64,000 bases of DNA. It comes from Benincasa hispida (lineage: Eukaryota; Streptophyta; Magnoliopsida; Cucurbitales; Cucurbitaceae). The stretch covers positions 34,968,023 through 35,032,022 of the forward strand of contig NC_052350.1 in assembly GCF_009727055.1 (NCBI RefSeq), given 5' to 3'. Below the pieces are notes generated by a model. The model saw only the letters and a program-made list of their open reading frames with translations. It was not told where the DNA came from and made no database searches. The position numbers and the translations under genes are program-made. Position 1 is the first letter of the stretch, and each line of letters opens with the position of its first letter. Positions 55,311 to 64,000 of the stretch are shown here, piece by piece.

Positions 55311-57059
55311 TATCTTAAACTCTGAAAAAAATAACCCTCCTTAAAATTTGAAGACCGGAGACTGTAGACTTAGGATACAAAACTTCGCTCAAGTTTTTGA
55401 AGACTTTGAAGCTGAAGCTTCAAGAAGACTTGGAAAAAATTCCTTCAATGTTTGAGATAAAGATAGAAACTATACTAACCAAAAACAAATCAATACAAAT
55501 ACGAATTTCATTCAACGAATTAAATTTCTTTGGAAATCTCGTAAAATAGTCTAATAAATCTATGAACTTTCATTTATAAGCCTCACCCATTTTAAAAAAG
55601 ATAATAATAAATAAACTAAATTTTTCGTCTTCCTGAACCTGAAGTTTTCAAATTTTTAACTAATGGATGTCTCTTTTTTTGAAAAAAAAAATGTCAAATA
55701 GATGATGACTTATTATACACAAAATTAAACATTGTGTTTAATAAAACATTTAATTAAAAAATTCAAGTACGTTAAAAACTCTATTAGATACAAAATTAAA
55801 ACTCCAACAACCTATTAGACACTTTTTATTTATAATTTTAGAGACCATATAGATACGAATCTAATAGTTAATTGTCTAACCTTGTAATTTAACATCAACA
55901 TAAGAGTCAGATATATCATAAGTTAAGTGTCTATCCTTGTGATTTAACAACAATATATGCATATTGTTGAACTTAAAAAAAAAATTGTACTTTAACTTTA
56001 TATGAAGCTTTAGGCATGGGAATAAGAGTGGGAATGGGTAAAGGATACCCATCCCTTGTTTGGTACAAATTTTGAAGTTTTAGGCATCCATGCATCCATT
56101 ATACCCATGAATGATACCCATAGAAAAAGATGTGTTTTCTTTGTTCCCATTCTATCTCCTCTTTTAATGCATTTCTTTATTTTTTTTTATTTTATATATT
56201 ATTAAAACTAATTAATTAAATTATTTATTTATATGAAAATTAAATTTATATTTTATTAAAACCATATTAAATTTTAAATTATAGTGTATGATTTTAACTA
56301 CTCATATTTAATGAATTAATTAATTTAATATATAATATATATATATATATATAATATATATATATTAAACAATTTAATATATCCTTAATATTTATTTTAG
56401 TTTAATAAAGTAATTTATATGTACACATATATACCTATTCTTATTTTTTAATAAACTGTTAATAACATATGCTTGTAGTTAGTTGATAATCATTATGATT
56501 AATATAATGTAAATTTAATTTTTAATAATTATAATTAGTTCATTATTGATTAATTAAAATTCATAGCTGTTTTATTAATTAATACATCATAATTATATAA
56601 GTTCATTAAATTGATCCCATCAAATTATGTAATAAGCAACTTTAATGGTAAATTGCTCATTTTACAAATACTTGCAAATAATAATTTAATTAATATTATT
56701 ATTTGATTGTTAAATAATTAGTTTTTCTCAACTTTGAACTAAATTTATTGTTTATCAATTAATCTATTAAAATTTTACAGAATTTTCATAGATTAATCTT
56801 ACAAATTAAATACAAAAATAATTTATTTCCATAAAATGCTAATAACATTCTTATGCACAACCAAACACAGTCACCCTTGGTTTCCATTGTTCTTATTTAG
56901 GCTTATTATTCCCAAACATTATTAATTTCTGGGTATCTATAAAACTTTATACCAAATGGTCCTATATGAAGTTGTGCCCATTTACCAAGTTGAACATAAT
57001 TCAACTGACTTAATGTTTGTACTATCAATCTCAAGATCAATATTACTGTTTGTTAAAAG
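55311..57059. other. AT-rich intergenic DNA with a possible TIR element
   Basis: 56020-56130 ('gggaatgggtaaaggatacccatccc...ttgtttggtac') and 56860-56965 ('ccaaacacagtcacccttgg...ctttataccaaatggtcc') look like opposed ends of a roughly 930-bp element. A TA microsatellite lies at 56336-56366. No gene is supported. Confidence 0.4.
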
Positions 57060-57424
57060 TCAATAATTTAAGAATAATGTGGGCCTAATAGAATAAACCT
57101 TTGACATGTCAAATGCTAAAAAAATAGATGTACTAGAAAATTTCACAACATAACATAGATATGAATATTCAATTTTTGAAAGAGACAAAAAAAAAATGGA
57201 TATATATTTGATGTTGAAATGATTGTTTATTAATGACATTGACCATTGTTCTCCGAAAACATTGGTCCACCAAAATAATAAATTTCTTAAGAAAAAAAAC
57301 ATTCCTTTTTCCATTTTTTGAACCATATAGTTAGTTTGTTCTTCCACTTCAATCATTCCATTTGTCAGAGAATGAATTATTTCTGAGTTTACTTTAAGCC
57401 TTTCCCTTTTAACCCATTTCCCAT

Positions 57425-57853
57425 TTTTGGAGAAATGGTGAGATGGAAAGTCCAATGGCTTCCAGTGGAGGAATTCTCAGAGCCGAAGAATTCTTTGTGT
57501 GTGAGAGAGAACGAGAAACAAAGCCCTTAAACCAACAATTTCTCTCTTCAAATCACACAGAGAAACAACAGAAAGACAAACTTAAATCGTTTGTTTTTCT
57601 TGTTCTTCCTCTAAATTTTTCTTACCATTCAATCGCGAATCTCTCTCTCTATCTCTCTTTATCTATTTCGTTTTCTTATCTTTAGCAGGCTTTTTCATTG
57701 ATTGTTCATAGTTGTCAATACCTTTCCCTTTATTCCCTCTTTTGATCTTTGTAGGGGAAAGGTAAAAGAAAACATTGTAGGGATTTTGAAACCTAGTTTC
57801 GAATTTGGGGATTTGGGTTTTGCTCGAAATCGCTGTGAAAAGTGGCTATAATC
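57425..57853 (+). promoter_or_regulatory. 5' leader region of the aspartic protease gene
   Basis: GAGA-rich (57498-57530), then CT-rich with TCTC repeats (57641-57665), typical of plant 5'UTRs. A 'ctttagcag' at 57680 and 'tttgtag' at 57749 could be acceptors of a leader intron, but this cannot be shown from sequence alone. The ORF 57443-57685 has no domain. Confidence 0.5.
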
Positions 57854-60800
57854 ATGGATCTCGAGCGCCAGGTTTTTGTGGGTTTGTTGTTATTGTCATT
57901 TTGTTTACCTGGGTTCTGCAATTTGGTGTTTGAAGTTCAACATAAGTTTAAGGGTCGAGAGAGATCACTGAATGCTTTGAAGTCTCATGATGTTCGTCGC
58001 CATGGTAGGCTTCTCTCTGTCATTGATCTCGAACTTGGTGGCAACGGACACCCTGCTGAAACAGGGTTAGCCATTTCTCTTATGATATTTTCATATTCTT
58101 AATGTTTATTTCCTGTGTTTTGGTCTCTGATTTTGATGGTTTTGATCATACATTTTATTTGTGGGATGTGATGATCCTTTAGTCTTTGTTATATTATGGT
58201 TTCAAATGGTTCTAGAGATCAATTTTTTAGATGGTTTCATGTTGTCTTAGTTCGTTAAATCAGAAATCTGGACTATGTTATTATGCATAAATTATGTTTT
58301 TGATCATTGAAGCTTGGGTAGGATGACACAACATAATGCCACACCATTCTATTCAAATCATGACTTTGTTACTTAGGATTTATAACTTTCAAATCATTTC
58401 TCTTCAAACCCATTAAAGGAAATTTGTTCTGTCACCATCAACGGTTGAGACTTCTACTTATTTCCTTAAGGTCAGAAGGTCAAATTCCACTCCATATTTG
58501 TTGTACTCCAAAAGATGAAAAAGAAATATGTTCTTAGAGACCATTTAGAACCATTTCTAAAGGTTAGGGATCAAAGTTTTGGATTTCCAAACCTAGGGAT
58601 TAGAAGGAAACTAAATCCAAACTTTTGGAGACTAGATGATAAAATGAAAAAGCGAATGATTCTCAAATGGGTTACGTTTACAGCTTACCTCTCATCTTTC
58701 CTGTTAATTCCTTTGTGCACTTGGGATATTAAATGGTTTCTTTTGGTGATCCATAAAGGTTATACTTCGCCAGAATTGGCCTTGGAACTCCTCCAAACGA
58801 TTACCATGTGCAAGTGGATACAGGGAGTGACATTTTATGGGTGAACTGTGTCGGTTGCAGCAATTGTCCGAAGAAAAGTGATATTGGTGTATGATTCTTC
58901 AACATTGAAATTTTCTGTAAATTGGTAACATCTGGTGGATCATGATGAAAAATAACCATCGATTGTTCACTTACAGATAGAGTTGCAACTGTATGATCCG
59001 AAGGGCTCCAGCAGTTCAAGCTTGATTACTTGTGATCAACCATTTTGCTCGGCCACATACGATGCTCCGATCCCTGGTTGCAAGCCAGATCTACTCTGCC
59101 AATATAAAGTTATCTATGGGGATGGAAGTGCAACAGCTGGATATTTTGTGAAGGATCATGTTCAACTCCAACAAGCAGTAGGAAACCGTCAAACTAAAGT
59201 AACTAATGGCAGTATAATATTTGGGTAATTCCTTTTTCTTTTCCTTGGTGGGCTCCTCTACTTTTATTACCTAACATTTAACAACCTTAACTATGCACAA
59301 TTTTACTTGCGAGCATACAATGTTATTATTGGAAAATGAAAAGTATCCTACATTTGTATAGATAAAAGGGTAAACTAGACCAAAATGTTTAGCATTAATG
59401 TAATGGTGTTATAAGGTTATAAATACAGTCTCTGAATCATATATGAATTAAGATACAATTAAAGAAGGAAGTTATTACTCAGATACTGAATGAATTGTGG
59501 ATGAACCGAGAAATAATCTACATTTATTTTAATAAGAAACCTCATTAAGCACTTACTGCTATAGTCAATTAACATAATAACTGCTGGCCTAGAAGGTCTA
59601 TTTTAATCCTTGTGATATTTGCATCTGGAAAAGGGTTGGGTAGGAAAGTGATACCGATACCTGATCAATCAATTAAACAATCTCGTCATACTCCGAAATC
59701 TTCATTTATATTGTTGCTTCTTTAATGATCGTAATAGTCTAGGCTTAATTTGGTAAACATTTAGGCTCCGTTTGGTAACAATTTCGTTTTTGGTTTTTTG
59801 TTTTTGAAAATTAAGTCTATTTTCTCCCTATTTCTTACAATGATTTGCATCTTTCTCAAGTACAATGATTGAATTCTTAGCCAAATTTCAAAAACAAAAA
59901 CAAGTTTTTAAAAGCTACTTTTTTAGTTTTAAAAAATTGGTTTTTTTTTGAAACCATTGGTAAAAAGTAGATAATAAAGGGAGAAATTTGGATATGGAAG
60001 AAGTGTTTATAGGCTTAATTTTTAAAAACAAAAAACAAAAAACAAAAAACAAAAAACAAAAAACAAAAAATAAAAAACCAAATAGTTACCAAACGGGGTC
60101 TTAGTTTTTGGTCTTTGATGTTTGAAAATTAAACCTATTTCCACTCAATTTCTTACATGGTTTGCATGTTTCATAAGTATAAGGGTTGAATTATCAGTCA
60201 AAATACAAAAACAAAAACAAGTTTTTAAAAACTACTTTTTTTAGTTTTCAAAATTTAGCTTGGTTTTTTAAAATATTGGTATAAGGTAGATAATAATTAA
60301 GAAATTTTGAGGTGGAAGGGATGTTGTATAGATTTAATTTTCAATAACTAAAAACCAAAAAAGAAATGGTTACTCTACGGGGCCTGATCTATTCAAATGT
60401 CTCCTCCTTGCTTTGTTTCAAATCCTGCAACTCTTTCTCATTACAAACACTTGGACTTATTTTGAATCGAGATATATGATGTGTCTAGCTTCACTTGGAC
60501 TTATCTCTGTTTTTTTTTTTTTTTGGTGGGAAGTTTCGAGATATGGCTTCCAATCTAATCCAGTGTTTAATGTACTTTTATTCTCTTTAATTGAGCACTT
60601 GTTGATCATTAAAAGTTTCACCTTATGTAGTCGGAAAAATCTTAAGATCATACAAGTTCAGTTAACTAATGCTGCTTTTACTTCTTTATCTCAAGTTGAC
60701 TTGTGTGGTTTAGGTGTGGAGCTAAACAATCTGGGGAGCTTGGTACGTCATCCGAAGCACTTGATGGAATACTTGGTTTTGGACAGGCTAATTCATCTAT

Positions 60801-63627
60801 GATTTCTCAGTTGGCTGCAACTGGGAAGGTGAAAAAGATTTTTGCACACTGCTTGGATAGTATATCAGGGGGTGGGATTTTTGCAATTGGAGAAGTAGTT
60901 GAGCCAAAAATGAAAACATCACCAGTGGTACCTAATCAGTATGTGAACTACCTCTCCAAATCTTATTTGTTCTGATCTTCACACATTTTCAAGCTGCTTA
61001 CCCTCCTTATCAATCATATTTTGTCCCTTATGATGCATAAAAAATTAAGAAAAGATGTTTTGTATGAGTCATTTTCGTACATGTTTGTGAACATTTTGAA
61101 ATTGTTAAAATCATTTCTATCGCGTTATCATATTCAAAGTCACCCCGAAACGTGTCTTTAAACACTCAAATACAATTTAATGTTTAACTTTAGAGTTTTA
61201 CACACTTTTCATGTCATCAAAATTTGTTTTAAATGATTAAAAGCATGTTTTAGAATGATTTTGAAAATAACAAAAGTGATTTAACCATTTCAGAATCACT
61301 CCAAGCATGCCCTTATTTTGTCCCACTAACTTTGGCTATTCCCCCTTTTCCTAACACTTGTCCAATAAGAATTCCATGTCACCATTAAGTTCGTATTTAC
61401 TTTTCAAAATTGAAGAATCCCCGTCTTTCGGAACTGGCTTTAACTTTTGAAGGTCCTACAAAGCGTGTCGCATGCTTCTGTACTTGACATTTTTAAAGTT
61501 TAAAGACTAAACCAAATAGGTACAACAACCAAACTTGACATTCCAAGTTTATGATTGAACAAAGTTCGTTTTTTTCCACTCTCCAAAGTTTGCTTCTTGT
61601 GTACAAGAATTTAGAAGTCTTCTACTTATTACAATGAAGTTTTTTACATTTTACCTTTTTTCCTTCTTCCATCTACAAATTTCAGGGCTCACTACAATCT
61701 TGTTCTAAATAGAGTTAAGGTAGGGGGCACCGCTCTTGATCTTCCTCTTGGAATATTTGAAACTGTTTACAGAAGAGGAGTAATCATTGACAGTGGCACA
61801 ACACTAGCTTATCTTCCTGAGAGCATTTACCTGCCATTAATGGAGAAGGTACTGAGCAAAAATTTTGCTTCTTTTTGTAAGCATTTATGCAACTAAAGTC
61901 TAAATTCCTTTTTCCTAAAAAAATATATAACTTGTGTTGTAGATCTTGGGTGCCCAACCTGGTCTGAAACTACATACTATTGATGACCAGTTTACTTGTT
62001 TTCTGTATGATGGAAAGTAAGATGCTTACTCTTATCCTTATTGTTTAGTACTCTTACAACTAGACATATCATTTGATGTTTGGAATGTACATTATGTTCT
62101 AGCATTTTCGATTTTGTTGATGTTTAAATATCATTCAATGACAGTGCTGGGAAGAAACTTAATAGCAGAATAGTGACCTGATATATATAAAATATTGTGT
62201 TTGAGATGTTTTTAGTCTTTCTTGGATTGAAAACCCACCTGATCCTTCTAGTCACACAATCCAATTACTAAGAGGAAAAGAGGGTGATGATTTTCATTAC
62301 ATTATTTAGAGGTTTGACAACTTTTTAGAACAGGACATATGAATAGACCATATTTGATAAAAAAAGTTCGAATGTCATAATCACCATTTTATTGTTCAAT
62401 TTTAACGTCATCAAACAAGTTTTTGATCGAAAACTTTTGAAAGATTAGAGACGGAATTCGACATGTATGCTCTTGGGACTAAGTGTTGTATATGGGGACT
62501 TCCATTCAATCTGTTGAAGTGAAAATGCTGTCATTCTTGATATTGTTCGACTGTTCTGAAGAAATTTTGGTCACTTTTCTATTTTGTTTTGTACTATTTC
62601 AGTGTGGACGACGGATTTCCAACAGTGACATTCGAATTTGAGGAGGCCCTAATCTTGGTTGTTTACCCTCATGAGTATCTCTTTCAGATTCGAGTAAGTA
62701 ATCTACTTTTTGTTAACATTTTGACTGTTTGTTTTTATTATAGTCGTTCAAACTTTTGGACCTTAATATGCTTTTAGTTTACAAGTTTGTTTTTTCGTTC
62801 TAACTTTTTGGGATGAAAACAACTTACAAAACTATTTTTTTACTTATCAAAATGGCCAAGTTTCAAAAGAGTTTTCAACAAGTAGATTTTAAAACCGTTT
62901 AAATCTTATGAACTTTGCCTGAAAGATCGTCTTAATGTTTGACATTGACTTCTTTCTTTTTCTTTTTAAGATTATTTAACAGAAACATGATATAGATACT
63001 TGTTTGCTAAGGCCCCATTTGGTAATGACTTATTTTTACGTTTTTTTGTTTTTAAAGGCTATGCTTATAAAGACTACTTCCACCTATAAGTTTCTTCGCT
63101 TTGTTATCTACTTTCTACCAATGTTTTTTAAGCCAAACCAAAATTTAAAAACTTAAAAAAGTAGTTTTAAAAAACTTGGTTTTGTTTTTAGAATTAAATT
63201 AAAAATTCAAATATTTCTTTAAGAAATATGAAATAACATAAATTTCAAAAACAAAATCGTTAACAAATGAGGCTTAAATTATCTTAAGAGTATATTTTCA
63301 TACAAACAATTATTTAAAAATCACAAGTCATACGTAGTAATAGTGGGGTTAAGTACTAAAGTTCGAGAACACGTTCAAATTTTTGTTAAATAATCAATAA
63401 AAAATCAACCACAATAACTTAAATATATTTTCATAGACTAAGAAACCATAAAATCTATTTTTTTTTACAAGAAACAAATTCTATTAATGATAAAATCTTA
63501 AAACATGAGGGTTATGAATAATGAAGGTTCTCTATGTTTTGGGGTGTGCAGGATGATGTATGGTGTGTTGGATGGCAGGATAGTGGAGCTCAATCCAAAG
63601 ATGGAAAGGAAGTCACTCTCTTGGGAG
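57854..63627 (+). CDS. A1-family aspartic protease (aspartic proteinase 36-like), 3' end outside the window
   Basis: Eight exons with GT-AG borders and continuous phase: 57854-58065, 58759-58888, 58977-59224, 60714-60938, 61686-61848, 61943-62016, 62603-62693, 63552-63627. They give 406 residues before the frame leaves by an intron at 63628; the last exon(s) are beyond 64000. Residues 1-22 form a signal peptide and 23-70 a basic propeptide-like part. Catalytic aspartates are Asp91 (VDTGSDILW) and Asp307 (IIDSGTTLAYLP). Plant A1B-style cysteines are present (NCVGCSNCP, CDQPFCSA, CKPDLLCQYKVIYGDGS). 'YGDGSATAGYF' is the flap region and 'AHCLDSISGGGIFAIGEVVEPK' follows in the lobe. The family acts in secretory or cell-surface proteolysis; Arabidopsis A36/A39 are GPI-anchored and serve pollen and tube growth (family knowledge). 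The anchor end is not visible. The ATG at 57854 is used; GTG at 57842 is not a plausible start. No lesions are seen. Confidence 0.95.
59764..60100. mobile_element. PIF/Harbinger (Tourist)-like MITE
   Basis: 337 bp flanked by TTA (59761-59763 and 60101-60103). Left end GGCTCCGTTTGGTAAC; right end, reversed, GACCCCGTTTGGTAAC. The subterminal parts continue to pair ('ggttttttgtttttg' against 'caaaaaataaaaaacc'). The TTA duplication with a GGxxCCGTTTGG-type TIR fits PIF/Harbinger MITEs. No transposase. It contains an AAAACAA microsatellite (60026-60071). Confidence 0.8.
60104..60384. mobile_element. Second, partial copy of the same MITE family
   Basis: 'gtttttggtctttgatgtttgaaaattaa' through 'gttactctacggggcc' parallels the first copy's 59787-60100. 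Its left TIR is missing, because it starts right after the TTA of the first copy, suggesting insertion of one into the other or a tandem duplication. Confidence 0.65.
63011..63274. mobile_element. Third MITE of the GTTTGGTAA-TIR family, in intron 7
   Basis: Left GGCCCCATTTGGTAA; right, reversed, AGCCTCATTTGTTAA. Flanked by TAA at 63008-63010 and 63275-63277. Inside are the 'ctttgttatctactttctaccaatg' and 'aaagtagttttaaaaaact' words shared, in reverse order, with 59895-59975. Confidence 0.68.
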
Positions 63628-63683
63628 GTATCTTCTTATCTTCATTATCATCAATGTCTTACCATATGTTTATACTGTTTAGG

Positions 63684-63920
63684 TTAAAATATCATTTCAA
63701 TCCTTGTTCTTTTGATAAATCTTGAATTTAGTCCTTACAACTAGTTTATTGTTGATTTTTCGGTAACTTTCTATTATCTATTAGCATTTTGACTATAAAT
63801 TATGAGAACATATTTGCAAAGAAGTTATTATTCAATTTCGATAAAAATTAAATTTGAAGAACTAAATTTAAGATTCATTAAAAGTACATGAACCAAAATA
63901 GTAAAATTTTGGAAGTACGT
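63684..63920. repeat. Possible MITE of another family in intron 8
   Basis: 'atcatttcaatccttgttctttt' on the left against the reversed right part 'actattttggttcatgtactttt', with the subterminal 'aatttagtc' / 'aatttagtt' also paired: imperfect inverted ends. A new 'aaaatatcattttggtcct' starts at 63982, so another copy may follow outside the window. The rest of 63628-64000 is intron. Confidence 0.4.
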
Positions 63921-64000
63921 GAATTGGGTTGGTATCTTAGCCAACACTTTTAGATTGCAACTTAGATGAAGGAAGTAAGTTAAAATATCATTTTGGTCCT

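Larger units (their letters stand above)
59225..60713 (+). other. Intron 3 of the aspartic protease gene, MITE-loaded
   Basis: A GT-AG intron of 1489 bp holding two related TIR elements (59764-60100 and 60104-60384) and a poly-T run. The 129-codon ORF 60413-60802 runs through intron into exon 4 out of frame and is not real. Confidence 0.9.

Noticed and set aside
60413..60802. 129-codon ORF across intron 3 and exon 4
   Set aside because: Wrong frame for the protease exon, and it crosses the clear acceptor at 60713.

Overview
This window is nuclear DNA of a flowering plant (eudicot). It is AT-rich, has two intron-containing genes of plant families, and is dense in LTR retrotransposons. Some LTR subrepeat styles (tandem ATCCAACGC, ACGATCGT-type arrays) remind me of cucurbit genomes. 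That is memory-based inference, not proof.

Layout. (1) About 1-37360 is a nested retrotransposon graveyard with no intact host gene. A Ty3/gypsy chromovirus on the minus strand (2847-13301, LTRs of about 2.8 kb, TTAGC target duplication, PBS, PPT) sits inside the 3' LTR of a minus-strand Ty1/copia element (internal region about 13774-16785). A solo LTR of the same gypsy family (19474-22282) sits inside another copia LTR. Next come a second gypsy-like LTR and broken gag (about 22651-25925), a minus-strand gypsy LTR (from 25926), LTR-derived promoter/leader DNA (27530-31620), a 5'-truncated copia element (32127-34851), and an inverted, nested pair of copia LTRs (34852-37359). Every coding remnant carries frameshifts, stops or lost catalytic residues. 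(2) About 37360-43900 and 48330-57400 are AT-rich intergenic DNA with degraded LTRs, foldback and TIR elements, microsatellites and minisatellites. (3) Two host genes lie on the plus strand. One is a complete two-exon GH17 beta-1,3-glucanase with a CBM43 (X8) module and likely GPI anchor (44489-48202). The other is an A1-family aspartic protease like Arabidopsis aspartic proteinase 36 (57854 to beyond 63627), whose last exon(s) lie past the window edge.

The two genes act in the secretory/cell-surface compartment but show no sign of a joint pathway. The introns of the protease gene hold PIF/Harbinger-like MITEs. The GH17 intron and 3' flank each hold a short element with a 5S rRNA-like core, resembling Cassandra-type TRIM LTRs.

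The most certain unusual point is technical. A Tn5/Nextera mate-pair junction adapter is embedded in a gag ORF at 25494-25530, between two imperfect copies of the same 28 bp. A single N at 23024 sits between two identical 18-bp repeats. Both look like assembly artefacts. The main biological observations are recurring LTR subrepeats (ACGATCGT-type arrays, GATAC...GTATC hairpin units, a dense W-box cluster) shared across or inserted into different LTR families. I found no new coding system.
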